In this document: in pieces, positions 1-10,949 of the stretch
Numbering within the stretch: the stretch's first letter is position 1
Layout: every line of letters starts with the position of its first letter
Assembly (NCBI GenBank): GCA_949285135.1
Contig: CASDXO010000011.1
Coordinates: 1 to 64,000 of the forward strand
Reading direction: 5' to 3'
DNA: 64,000 bases
Origin: an uncultured Phascolarctobacterium sp.
GTDB taxonomy: Bacteria > Bacillota > Negativicutes > Acidaminococcales > Acidaminococcaceae
Made by a program: the position numbers and the translations under genes
The notes under the pieces: generated by a model
What the model was told of the DNA's origin: nothing
Databases searched by the model: none
What the model saw: only the letters and a program-made list of their open reading frames with translations

Positions 1-1
1 G

Positions 2-151
2 CATGTAGAAGTAAAAGACGTGCTGATCGTTATGGAAGCAATGAAAATGAAACAACTGGTACCGAGCCCGGTAGCAGGCACCGTAAAAGAATATAAAGTA
101 CAACCCGGCGACCGCGTAAGTGCTGGCACTGTTGTTGCTATCGTTGAATAA
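2..151 (+). CDS. madF: Biotin carrier protein, C-terminal part (cut by window start)
   Basis: The last 49 codons of a gene whose 5' part lies outside the window. The sequence holds the biotinylation motif EAMKMK, whose central lysine carries biotin, followed by the half-barrel strands typical of biotinyl domains (PVAGTVKEYKVQPGDRV). Such carriers take CO2 from a carboxyltransferase and deliver it to a membrane decarboxylase pump. The next genes are madL and madM, so I infer the MadF subunit of a biotin-dependent malonate decarboxylase. The biotin domain itself is certain. The madF name rests on context, and a related carrier such as a methylmalonyl-CoA or oxaloacetate decarboxylase gamma chain is the alternative. 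Confidence 0.8.
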   Translation, partial: HVEVKDVLIVMEAMKMKQLVPSPVAGTVKEYKVQPGDRVSAGTVVAIVE

Positions 152-177
152 TTATTGAACTTAGCCTTTTGTTGTTT

Positions 178-200
178 CGCTGCTCTGTTTCAGAGCAGCG
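178..200 (+). other. Intercistronic hairpin between biotin carrier and madL
   Basis: A perfect 9-bp inverted repeat (CGCTGCTCT and AGAGCAGCG) with a 5-nt loop, followed by A-rich sequence rather than a T-run. It is therefore more likely an RNA-processing or stability element within the operon than a strong terminator. Confidence 0.5.
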
Positions 201-233
201 ATAATAAAAAATTGTACTTAAGGTGGTGTAAAT

Positions 234-587
234 ATGGTTATTTATGGTGTTGCATTACTCGCATTCTGTTATTTGACAGGTATTTTTCTCGGTGACGTTC
301 TTGGAGCAATGTTAGGAGTTAAAGCAAATGTAGGCGGTGTTGGTTTTGCTATGCTGCTCCTCATCATTCTCAGTAACAAAGGTATTGACAGCGGCTGGCT
401 GGACAAAAAAAGCCAGGAAGGCATTGCTTTCTGGAGCGCAATGTATATTCCTATCGTAGTAGCTATGAGTTCTATTCAAAATGTTGTGGCAGCGCTGTCC
501 GGCGGTGTCGTAGCAATATTGGGCGGTATTTTAGGCGTGGCTCTTGGCTTTGCTTTTATCCCCATTTTGAGCAGAAAGAAAGGCTGA
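234..587 (+). CDS. madL: Malonate transporter subunit MadL
   Basis: A 117-residue hydrophobic protein with about four membrane segments, the expected size of MadL. MadL and MadM together form the Na+-coupled malonate importer described in Malonomonas rubra. The start ATG follows an AAGGTGG ribosome site. It lies 82 bp after the biotin carrier gene and 21 bp before madM, in the family's usual gene order. Function is assigned from sequence type and from adjacency to madM. Confidence 0.85.
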   Translation: MVIYGVALLAFCYLTGIFLGDVLGAMLGVKANVGGVGFAMLLLIILSNKGIDSGWLDKKSQEGIAFWSAMYIPIVVAMSSIQNVVAALSGGVVAILGGILGVALGFAFIPILSRKKG

Positions 588-608
588 TTTGATTAGGAGG
601 TGTACATT

Positions 609-1364
609 ATGGATTTAACAGCAATGTTAAGTAAAGTATTGATTGGTAACGGACTGATAACTGCTTTTATCGTTATCGGTATTACAAATTTAATTGCCTA
701 CAAAATGGCTGGACTTACTAAAGGCCGTATCCATGGTTCTGCTGTAGCCATCTTTTTTGGTCTGATTCTGGCTTATATTGGCGGCGGCAGCAAAGGTTTG
801 GCAACTATTCCTCTGTTTGCTGGCGTAGGTCTCATGGGTGGCGCAATGTTCCGTGATTTTGCAATTGTGTCAACTGCTTTTGGCGCAGACCTCAGAGAAA
901 TCAAAAAAGTAGGCGCTGTCGGCGTGCTTTCCCTGGTATTCGGACTTATTACTTCCTGGATTGCAGGCGTGGCTGTTGCCTATGCTCTGGGTTATCGTGA
1001 TTCTGTCAGCCTGTGCACTATCGGCGCAGGTGTTGCTACCTTCGTCGTAGGCCCCGTAACTGGCGCAGCACTGGGTGCTTCTTCCGAAGTTATCGCTATC
1101 AGTATTGCGGCAGGCGTTGTAAAATCCGTATTGGTAATGATCCTGACCCCGTTCGTTGCTAAATGGGTAGGCTTGGATAATCCGCAGTCCGCAATGGTCT
1201 TTGGCGGTTTAATGGGTACTACTTCCGGCACTGCAGCTGGTATGGCGGCGGTAGATCCTAAACTTGTTCCGTATGCTGCAATGACTGCAACATTCTATAC
1301 TGGTTCAGGCTGCCTGACTTTCCCGTCCATATTCTATTTCCTGACTAAAGCAATTTTTGGTTGA
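609..1364 (+). CDS. madM: Malonate transporter subunit MadM
   Basis: A very hydrophobic 251-residue protein, with many Gly-Ala-rich membrane segments, typical of MadM. It pairs with MadL for Na+/malonate symport. I place the start at ATG 609 because AGGAGG ends at 600, an ideal spacing; the GTG at 600 lies inside that ribosome site. Together with the carrier gene upstream it suggests growth by malonate decarboxylation coupled to a sodium gradient. The decarboxylase subunits themselves must lie upstream of the window. Confidence 0.88.
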   Translation: MDLTAMLSKVLIGNGLITAFIVIGITNLIAYKMAGLTKGRIHGSAVAIFFGLILAYIGGGSKGLATIPLFAGVGLMGGAMFRDFAIVSTAFGADLREIKKVGAVGVLSLVFGLITSWIAGVAVAYALGYRDSVSLCTIGAGVATFVVGPVTGAALGASSEVIAISIAAGVVKSVLVMILTPFVAKWVGLDNPQSAMVFGGLMGTTSGTAAGMAAVDPKLVPYAAMTATFYTGSGCLTFPSIFYFLTKAIFG

Positions 1365-1403
1365 TAACACAAGCAGAATTGAGGAGAAAGTTGGTTCTGT
1401 ATA

Positions 1404-2354
1404 ATGAAAAAGTGCGATATTTTACTGAAAAGAGTAGACAATAAAATAGATATGCCTGAAAGTTTTTATACATATCAGCTTTCTCCTTTTGATGCTGAAC
1501 TTCGTAATGTAAGCAGATATCTGACCCAAGCCATTGTGCTTGAGGTTTGCACTCACCCCAAACCGGGATTAGTAACCCGCATGACTACGGGCTCTCATAA
1601 TGATATGAGCATTATGACCTTTGCTATGAGTTCGGCGGTGCTCAGCAGAGCTTTTTATGAATTGCAGGATATAGGTATGGCGCATACGGGAGACGCCAAA
1701 GAGTTATTTGGCAAAGTGCGTGCCTATGGACGAAATGCAGAAAAGGAACTGCTGGCAGTAACGAAAGGCGTAAATACGCAGAGGGGAATTTTATTTGCCG
1801 GCGGCATTTTAAGCGCCGCGGCAGGATTTGCGATTAAATATGGCTTGGCAAAAACGCAGCTTGTAGATGTCGTAAAGATGATGACGAGTGGTTTAGTCCG
1901 TGGGGAACTGGAAACTGCAGAGGAAAAAACTGATCTTACTGCAGGAGAAAGGCTGTATCGCCGTTATGGTATTACAGGTATACGCGGAGAGGTAGAGAGT
2001 GGCTTTCCGAGTGTGCTGAATAAAGGACTGCCTGCTCTGCGCGAAGCCTTTGCTGGCGGAGCTGATTTAAACAGCGCTTTGGTACATACATTGATTGCAC
2101 TGATGACTGTAGTGGAAGACAGTAATGTCCTGTGGCGGACAGATGTCGCAACTGCAGAAGAAGTTAAACAGACGGCTAAGCAGATTATGCTGCTGGGCAG
2201 CGTTTTTACAGATGCTGGCAAGAACGCACTCCAGGAAGCTGAGAAATATTTTGTACATAAAAGAATAAGCCCGGGTGGCAGCGCCGATTTATTATCGGTT
2301 ACTATTGGATTGTATTTACTGGAAAATAAGGAATTCCCTGTCAATATATTTTAG
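1404..2354 (+). CDS. Triphosphoribosyl-dephospho-CoA synthase family (CitG/MdcB-like)
   Basis: A 316-residue protein of the CitG/MdcB family. Visible motifs are HPKPGLV followed by GSHNDM near residues 51-68, GVNTQRGILFAGG near 121-133, TAGERLYRRYGITG, EDSNVLWR and ISPGGSADLL near the C-terminus. Members make 2'-(5''-triphosphoribosyl)-3'-dephospho-CoA from ATP and dephospho-CoA, the precursor of the prosthetic group on citrate lyase or malonate decarboxylase acyl carrier proteins. Directly after madLM it most likely serves the malonate decarboxylase carrier protein. GAGGAG lies about 18 nt before the ATG, rather far, so the start is not certain. Confidence 0.85.
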   Translation: MKKCDILLKRVDNKIDMPESFYTYQLSPFDAELRNVSRYLTQAIVLEVCTHPKPGLVTRMTTGSHNDMSIMTFAMSSAVLSRAFYELQDIGMAHTGDAKELFGKVRAYGRNAEKELLAVTKGVNTQRGILFAGGILSAAAGFAIKYGLAKTQLVDVVKMMTSGLVRGELETAEEKTDLTAGERLYRRYGITGIRGEVESGFPSVLNKGLPALREAFAGGADLNSALVHTLIALMTVVEDSNVLWRTDVATAEEVKQTAKQIMLLGSVFTDAGKNALQEAEKYFVHKRISPGGSADLLSVTIGLYLLENKEFPVNIF

Positions 2355-2435
2355 GGACATTTTATATTGACAATATTCCTTGACATAAACACAAATGCTT
2401 TCTGTGGCATAGTAATGCTAAAAACCTCCAACAAG

Positions 2436-2474
2436 ACACAACAAGGTTCGGCTTTATGCCGGACCTTGTTGTGT
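2436..2474 (+). other. 17-bp hairpin between the CitG-like gene and the AEC carrier gene
   Basis: A 17-bp stem (one G-U pair) with a 5-nt loop. The right arm ends about 7 nt before the AAGGAAG ribosome site of the downstream gene. Only a short U-poor stretch (GTGTTTC) follows, so it is at best a weak terminator. Confidence 0.65.
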
Positions 2475-2494
2475 GTTTCAAAGGAAGTGGGATA

Positions 2495-3448
2495 ATGTTA
2501 AATTTTGTAATACAGGCACTGGAAGGTATTTTTACTATTATTTTTATAGTCGGGATCGGTTATGTGCTAAGCAAAAAAGGCTGGTTTGACGAGCGAAGCA
2601 GCTCTCTTATCGCCAAACTGGTAACTACTGTTTCACTGCCGCTTTATATGGTTACCAGCCTGACTAAAAACTTTACGGCAGAAAGACTGGTTCAAATGGC
2701 GCCGGATATGTTGCTGCCGGTAGGCTCAATGCTGCTGGCTCTGCTGACAGGTAAGCTGGCTGCCAGATTGTTTAAAGTCCAGAAGGGACGCAGGGGAATT
2801 TTCTGTACTAATTATTTTATTGCTAATACCATGTTTATCGGCTTACCGGTAAATCTGGCTTTGTTTGGCGATCAGAGTATTCCTTCGGTAATGCTTTATT
2901 ATATCGTGAACACAATTTTTTTCTGGACGTTGGGAGTGCATAATATTGTGGCAGATACGGAAAGCTCTCAAGCGAAGATTTTTTCTCCGGCAGTGCTGAA
3001 AAAGCTGTTGTCGCCGCCGCTGTTGGGCTTTTTTGTTGCCCTGCTGCTGATTTTGGCTGATATTAAGCTGCCAAGATTTTTGTTTAATAGTTTTCAGTAT
3101 GTGGGTAATCTGACTACGCCAATGTCGCTGATATTTATCGGCATTGAGATAAGCCGTATTTCTCTGCGCAGTTTCAACTTTGAAAAGGATATTATCGGCG
3201 GTCTGTTTGGTAGATTTGTTATCTGTCCGATATGTGTACTGGCTTTGGTGCCTTTTATGACGGTTTCTGCTATGTCTGTTAAGGTATTTACCATGCAGGC
3301 TGCCATGCCAGCCATGACTCAGATGGCTATTGTGGCTAAGCAATATGGCGTCGACAGTCAGTATGCGGCGGCACTGAGCTTTATTACTATTTTATTTGGA
3401 CTGCTTGTCATACCCGTGTATATGACCATAGTAAATATTTGTTTTTAA
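2495..3448 (+). CDS. Auxin efflux carrier (AEC) family transporter
   Basis: A 317-residue integral membrane protein with about ten predicted segments and the AEC family layout: N-terminal IGYVLSKKGWF-type loop, a PLYM motif near residue 48 and a symmetric second half. Family members include MdcF malonate carriers and other organic-acid transporters. The start at ATG 2495 follows AAGGAAG; the longer frame would begin inside the preceding hairpin. Its position after the mad genes suggests a second malonate or related acid carrier. The substrate cannot be proven from sequence. Confidence 0.8.
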   Translation: MLNFVIQALEGIFTIIFIVGIGYVLSKKGWFDERSSSLIAKLVTTVSLPLYMVTSLTKNFTAERLVQMAPDMLLPVGSMLLALLTGKLAARLFKVQKGRRGIFCTNYFIANTMFIGLPVNLALFGDQSIPSVMLYYIVNTIFFWTLGVHNIVADTESSQAKIFSPAVLKKLLSPPLLGFFVALLLILADIKLPRFLFNSFQYVGNLTTPMSLIFIGIEISRISLRSFNFEKDIIGGLFGRFVICPICVLALVPFMTVSAMSVKVFTMQAAMPAMTQMAIVAKQYGVDSQYAAALSFITILFGLLVIPVYMTIVNICF

Positions 3449-3463
3449 AGGAGCTGGCGTGTT

Positions 3464-3889
3464 ATGAATGCTGAAGAAATTATTAGAAATATGTGGCAGG
3501 GCAATGCTTTTATGAATGTGCTGAAAATCCGGATTAAAGAAGTACACTGCGGCGGAGCTACTTTGGAGATGCCGATTGATATTGACATCCATACCAATCA
3601 CTGGCTGGGTGTACATGGTGGCGCTATGGCGGCTTTAGCTGATTCTCTGACGGGGATTACCTGCGCGTCGGTGGGTAAGATGGCGCAGACGCTGAATATG
3701 AATATCAGCTATATAGGAAACGTTAAGGGGATGGGGAGTCTGATTGCTACAAGCAGAATTATTCATAAAGGTAAATCTACCATCAATATTGCTTCGGAAA
3801 TTAGGGATGAAAGTGGTAATCTGATATGTAATATTACCAATATTATGTTTGTTGCAGGGGAATTTGAACAAATTCCTGCTAACTGGTGA
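3464..3889 (+). CDS. PaaI/YbgC-type hotdog-fold thioesterase
   Basis: A 141-residue single hotdog domain with the HGGAMAALADSLTG signature around residues 51-64, in which the HGG segment and the Asp on the long helix form the PaaI-type active site. These enzymes hydrolyse acyl-CoA thioesters. The ATG follows AAAGGAG and lies 15 bp after the AEC gene, so the two are probably cotranscribed. It may remove dead-end acyl-CoAs formed during malonate metabolism, but that is inference. Confidence 0.82.
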   Translation: MNAEEIIRNMWQGNAFMNVLKIRIKEVHCGGATLEMPIDIDIHTNHWLGVHGGAMAALADSLTGITCASVGKMAQTLNMNISYIGNVKGMGSLIATSRIIHKGKSTINIASEIRDESGNLICNITNIMFVAGEFEQIPANW

Positions 3890-3907
3890 TTATAAGCGCA
3901 TAAAAAC

Positions 3908-3942
3908 AAAACCGCCTTATGGCGGTTTTATTTTTATTTTTG
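3908..3942. terminator. Bidirectional Rho-independent terminator
   Basis: A 9-bp stem (AAAACCGCC / GGCGGTTTT) with loop TTAT, a T-rich tail on the plus strand and an A-rich flank that becomes a T-tract on the minus strand. It separates the convergent thioesterase and ttcA genes. Confidence 0.85.
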
Positions 3943-4752
3943 TTTCTTTTTCCAAAACGCTCTAAATTTATTAGCCAGTTCTTTCTGACTCAGCTTCTGC
4001 GGCCACAGCTCCTGCGTTTCGCTGCAGCGCATGGCGGCTGCGAGATGTTCATAAATTTCCGGATAACGCTGGTCAAGGGCTGCAATATGCTCTTTGACGT
4101 CTTGTCTGGTAGTATGGCCGTCGTAGGGGCAGGGGTTTTTTAAAGGCTGCAGCGCGAGCTTATCTACCAGCTGGCGGATTTCGTTTTCCCTGTAATATAA
4201 AAGAGGACGCAGCACAGTAAGTCCGGTGCGGCTGAGCGGAGTAACCGGCAGGAAGGTACGCAGCTGGCCGGAGGTGCAGAGGTTCATAAAGAAGGTTTCC
4301 ACTGCATCATCGTGATGATGCGCCAGTGCTATCTTGTTAAAGCCAAGTTCCAGCGCGCGGCGGTTGGTAGCCGCTCTGCGAAAATATGCGCAGGTAAAGC
4401 AGGGACTGCTGCCCTTATGCTGCCAGGCTTCCATAACATTGACGTCGTCGCTGTAGTGTTCCAAGCCGTAACTACGGCAAAAGTCTTCCAGCTGCTGACG
4501 AGGAAAATCTGGGGCAAACATGGCGTTGACCGTATAACAGGCCAGCTCAAAAGGGATAGGAGAATATTTTTTAATTTCTGCCAGTGCGGCTGTGAGAAAC
4601 ATACTGTCCTTGCCGCCGCTGAGACCGATAAGGATTCTGTCGCCCGGCTGCAGCATATCAAATTCAATGATGGCGCGCCACAGCTTGCTGAGGTCATCAG
4701 CAGGAACAAAAGGGCGGCGGGAAATGTCTGTAGATACGGTATTTGCTGTCAT
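3934..4752 (-). CDS. ttcA: TtcA-family tRNA 2-thiocytidine synthetase (PP-loop ATPase)
   Basis: A 272-residue protein with the PP-loop SGGKDS near residues 45-50, a CFTC cysteine pair near 117-120, HHHDD near 145-149 and NPCP near 207-210. The three cysteines are the ligands that hold a 4Fe-4S cluster in TtcA enzymes, which thiolate cytidine 32 of tRNA. TilS enzymes lack these cysteines, which favours TtcA. ATG 4752 follows GAGGT. The gene stands alone on the minus strand, diverging from pcrA. The exact modified base in this organism is inferred from the family. Confidence 0.82.
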   Translation of the reverse strand: MTANTVSTDISRRPFVPADDLSKLWRAIIEFDMLQPGDRILIGLSGGKDSMFLTAALAEIKKYSPIPFELACYTVNAMFAPDFPRQQLEDFCRSYGLEHYSDDVNVMEAWQHKGSSPCFTCAYFRRAATNRRALELGFNKIALAHHHDDAVETFFMNLCTSGQLRTFLPVTPLSRTGLTVLRPLLYYRENEIRQLVDKLALQPLKNPCPYDGHTTRQDVKEHIAALDQRYPEIYEHLAAAMRCSETQELWPQKLSQKELANKFRAFWKKKQK

Positions 4753-4846
4753 GATTTACCTCGTCTGTCCATAAAATACAATGTATATTTATTATAGCAT
4801 ACAGGCAGGCGGAGACGAAAAGTTTTCTAAAGACGTCCGGTGAATG

Positions 4847-4855
4847 TGGTATAAT
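4847..4855 (+). promoter_or_regulatory. Extended -10 promoter before pcrA
   Basis: TGG followed by TATAAT at 4850-4855, 57 bp before the pcrA start. No good -35 box is seen 17 bp upstream, so it would depend on the extended -10. Confidence 0.45.
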
Positions 4856-4911
4856 ATTTAAACAAATAAATTATAGAGCAGTGGTTTACATACATTGACG
4901 GAGGTTCTCAG

Positions 4912-7116
4912 ATGAGTGATACATTACAGGGATTAAATACACAGCAGGCACTGGCAGTCCAGACTACGGACGGACCCATGCTGATTCTGGCAGGAGCCGG
5001 CAGCGGTAAGACCAAGGTGCTTACCTGCCGTATTGCGCATCTTCTGCAGCAGGGAGTTGCGCCCTACAGAATTTTGGCGATAACCTTTACCAATAAGGCA
5101 GCAGCCGAAATGCGTGAGCGTGTTGACCGTATGGCAGGCGCGGCGGCGAAGGATGTCTGGTTGTTTACTTTCCATGCTTTCTGTGCAAGATTGCTGCGCC
5201 GTGATATAGACAAGCTGGAAGGATATGGCAATAATTTCGCTATTTATGATACTTCTGACGCGCAAAACGTGGTCAAACAGGTGCTTAAAGAAATGAATCT
5301 GGATGAAAAACGTTTCCAGCCCGCCGGCATCTGCGCGCGTATCAGCAGTGCCAAAAATCAGCTGCTGTCGCCGCTGGACTATGCTAAAGCGGCCAACGAT
5401 TTTTATGATGAAAAGGCGGCGCAGATTTATGCGCGTTATCAGGAAAAACTGCAGCAGAATAATGCCCTTGATTTTGACGATCTGCTGCTGGTTACTGTAC
5501 GTTTGCTGCAGGAAAATGCAGAAGTACGGGAAAAATATCAGGATAAATTTCAGTATATCATGGTGGACGAGTATCAAGATACTAACCATGTGCAGTATCT
5601 GCTGACCAGGCTGCTGGCAGGCAAGCATCGTAATATCTGTGTGGTGGGCGATGCCGACCAGAGTATTTATGGCTGGCGCGGTGCTGACATTCAGAATATC
5701 CTGGATTTTGAAAAGGATTATCCTGACGCTAAATTGATTAAGCTGGAACAAAATTACCGTAGTACCCAGGTAATTTTAGATGCGGCTAATGCTGTTATTG
5801 AGAATAATACCGGGCGAAAGCCGAAAAATTTGTGGACTGATAATGGAACAGGACGTGAGATAACCTATTTTCAGGCCATGGACGAGCGTGACGAAGCACG
5901 TTTCGTTATTGAACAGCTGCAGCGTCTGCAGCGTGAAGAAGATATGCGTCTGGGCGATATGGCAGTTTTATACCGTACCAATACTCAGTCTCGTGTGTTC
6001 GAGGAAATGCTGATTAAGAGCGGCATCAGCTACAATATGGTAGGCGGCACAAAGTTCTATGAGCGTAAGGAAATCAAGGATATTCTGGCTTATCTGCGGG
6101 TTATTTTCAATCCCAATGATTCTTTGAGCCTGCTGCGTATTATCAATGTACCGCGACGCGGTATCGGCGATGCTACTTTGGGCAGACTGCAGTCGTATGC
6201 GGCGGAGAATAATCTGCATCTTTTTGAAGTTTTATCCAACGCTGCCGCCGTTCCGGGCCTCAACAGCCGTTTTGTCGGCAAGCTGGATGAACTGTCAGGT
6301 GTTATCTTTGAACTGATGGGTGAAGCAGAGGAAGTACCGGTAAAACAGCTTATTGAAGACGTTATGCAGAAGACCGGTTATCTGGAAGAGCTGCAGCTGA
6401 GTAAAAACATACAGGACCAGAGCCGTGTTGATAATCTGATGGAATTATTGTCCGTGGCGGAAGATTTTGCCAGGGGCGGAGAAGAAAATACTCTGGAAAA
6501 CTTCCTGGCTAATGTGGCGCTGGTTTCCGATATCGACGATGCTGAGCTGGGCGAGGATGCAGTAACCTTGATGACGCTGCATTCTGCCAAAGGGTTGGAG
6601 TTCCCTGCAGTATTCCTTGCCGGTATGGAAGAAGGAATCTTCCCGCATGCGCGTACGCTGATGGATGAAGACGAGATAGAGGAAGAACGCCGCCTGTGCT
6701 ATGTTGGCATTACCAGAGCTGAAAAATATCTGTTTATGAGTAATGCCAGGATGCGTACTATTTACGGGCATACGGTATCTTATCCGCCGTCCCGCTTTTT
6801 GCAGGAAGTGCCGCGCAATCTGCTGCACATCTATAAACGTCCGGTGTTGCAGCGCCAGACACCACGTGAGGAAAGACGCAGCGAAAGTCGCAGTACTTCA
6901 AACTGGTTCCTGCAGCCTAAAAGCAGCTTTATCCCTCAGGCAAACAGCAGCGGCAGCAGTTTTGCTGCGGGCGATAAAGTATCGCACAGCAAGTGGGGAA
7001 CCGGTACTGTGGTAAGTGTTAAAAATACTGATGACGGACAGGAAGTTAAGGTTGCTTTTGCCGGGGCCGGCATACGCAGCCTGCTGACGAAATATGCCGT
7101 ACTGAAAAAACTGTAG
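4912..7116 (+). CDS. pcrA: UvrD/PcrA-type DNA helicase
   Basis: A 734-residue superfamily 1 helicase with all canonical motifs in order: GAGSGKT (28-34), TFTNKAAAEMRERV, DEYQDT, GDADQSIYGWRGAD, LEQNYRS, YRTNTQSR, TLHSAKGLEF and VGITRAEKYL. The C-terminal FAAGDKVSHSKWGTG segment matches the PcrA tail that contacts RNA polymerase. It acts in nucleotide excision repair, removal of recombination intermediates and resolution of replication-transcription conflicts. Length is usual for PcrA. ATG follows GGAGG. ligA starts 18 bp downstream, the standard Firmicute pcrA-ligA operon. Confidence 0.96.
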   Translation: MSDTLQGLNTQQALAVQTTDGPMLILAGAGSGKTKVLTCRIAHLLQQGVAPYRILAITFTNKAAAEMRERVDRMAGAAAKDVWLFTFHAFCARLLRRDIDKLEGYGNNFAIYDTSDAQNVVKQVLKEMNLDEKRFQPAGICARISSAKNQLLSPLDYAKAANDFYDEKAAQIYARYQEKLQQNNALDFDDLLLVTVRLLQENAEVREKYQDKFQYIMVDEYQDTNHVQYLLTRLLAGKHRNICVVGDADQSIYGWRGADIQNILDFEKDYPDAKLIKLEQNYRSTQVILDAANAVIENNTGRKPKNLWTDNGTGREITYFQAMDERDEARFVIEQLQRLQREEDMRLGDMAVLYRTNTQSRVFEEMLIKSGISYNMVGGTKFYERKEIKDILAYLRVIFNPNDSLSLLRIINVPRRGIGDATLGRLQSYAAENNLHLFEVLSNAAAVPGLNSRFVGKLDELSGVIFELMGEAEEVPVKQLIEDVMQKTGYLEELQLSKNIQDQSRVDNLMELLSVAEDFARGGEENTLENFLANVALVSDIDDAELGEDAVTLMTLHSAKGLEFPAVFLAGMEEGIFPHARTLMDEDEIEEERRLCYVGITRAEKYLFMSNARMRTIYGHTVSYPPSRFLQEVPRNLLHIYKRPVLQRQTPREERRSESRSTSNWFLQPKSSFIPQANSSGSSFAAGDKVSHSKWGTGTVVSVKNTDDGQEVKVAFAGAGIRSLLTKYAVLKKL

Positions 7117-9845
<2,729 letters not shown>

Positions 9846-9859
9846 AAAGCAAAACATAA

Positions 9860-9886
9860 GGGAACGAGCAAGCTCGTTCCCTTTTT
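9860..9886. terminator. Terminator between the exported protein gene and the DUF362 gene
   Basis: A 10-bp stem (GGGAACGAGC / GCTCGTTCCC) with a 2-nt loop and TTTTT on the plus strand. The minus-strand side is A-rich, so it may also end the Tat operon. Confidence 0.85.
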
Positions 9887-9892
9887 GCTGCC

Positions 9893-10912
9893 TCAATCAA
9901 TCTCGATCAGCTCATATTTGTCGTTGCCCATTTTCAGTTCGCGCATGGCAGTCAGCTGGTGCAGACCATGACGGCTTTCAATACGTTCCACCAGGTCCTG
10001 GTTATGCACCTGGGCGTAAACCATGTCGATGCAGGCCTGGTCAACCGCCAGAATATCCGTAGAAGCGGCGATGCCGATATCGGGGATGGTTGGCTCTGCT
10101 GCAGCCGTACCGGCGCAGTCACAGTCTACGGACATACGGCGCATAACATTGATATAAACTATATGTTTGCCAAAAAAGTCGATAGTAGCTTTGGCTGATT
10201 CCGCCATGTTTTCCATGAGTAACTCTTTGGCAGGCCATACGTTCCAGTCTGCCGGAATATTATCCTTATCCACACCGTGCACCTGCGCCTTGCCGATGCG
10301 TCCATCGGCGCAGCCGATAGCAATGTTTTTCATAGAGCCGCCAAAACCGCCCATGGCGTGACCCTTAAAGTGAGTAAGTACAACCATGGAGTCGTAGTTG
10401 ACGATGTTTTTGCCCATGGATACTTCTTTAAAATGCTTGCCGCCGCGTACAGGCAGCATAACGGTGCCGTCTTCGTCCATAATATCTACCGGGCAGAAAG
10501 TCCAGCCGTTAACCTGCAAGGTTTCACGGTGGGCTTTGGTTGTATAACGGTCGCCCTGATATAAGGTGTTAGTTTCTACAATGGCGCTGTTAGGTATTTG
10601 CTGCTGTAAAGCCCGTACCATCTCGCGCGGCAGGATATTAGGCCCGTGTTTTTCCCCCGTATGCAGTTTGATGGCTACCTTGCCGTAAATAGCTTCGTTA
10701 ATTAAACTGTACAGCTTGAGCAGATGCTCCGCATCAATATGCCTGGTAAAATAAACCTTGGCGTGAGAGCTGCTGCCTGCCGAAGCTTTGGTAATTTTGG
10801 TGCTGCCGATGACTGGGGCTTGCGCAAATAGTTTATCCATGCTTATCATTCCTCCTGTGGCCAGTAAAGATGCAGCCACTCCTGTTGATTTAAGAAAGTC
10901 GCGTCTTTTCAT
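9893..10912 (-). CDS. DUF362 protein with Tat signal
   Basis: A 339-residue protein with an N-terminal twin-arginine signal (KRRDFLK, then an Ala/Gly-rich hydrophobic stretch to about residue 30) and a DUF362 domain (AIKLHTGEKHGPN, LTHFKGHAMGGFGGSMKN). Many DUF362 proteins carry a ferredoxin domain. None is present here, although scattered conserved Cys/His residues could bind metal. ATG 10912 follows AAGGTG; the GTG nine bases earlier is inside that site. It is the last gene of the minus-strand Tat operon, so it is a likely Tat substrate. Its biochemical role is unknown. Confidence 0.82.
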   Translation of the reverse strand: MKRRDFLKSTGVAASLLATGGMISMDKLFAQAPVIGSTKITKASAGSSSHAKVYFTRHIDAEHLLKLYSLINEAIYGKVAIKLHTGEKHGPNILPREMVRALQQQIPNSAIVETNTLYQGDRYTTKAHRETLQVNGWTFCPVDIMDEDGTVMLPVRGGKHFKEVSMGKNIVNYDSMVVLTHFKGHAMGGFGGSMKNIAIGCADGRIGKAQVHGVDKDNIPADWNVWPAKELLMENMAESAKATIDFFGKHIVYINVMRRMSVDCDCAGTAAAEPTIPDIGIAASTDILAVDQACIDMVYAQVHNQDLVERIESRHGLHQLTAMRELKMGNDKYELIEID

Positions 10913-10949
10913 TAAGCTCACCTTCTTGTTCTTAGTTATACTTAACCTG

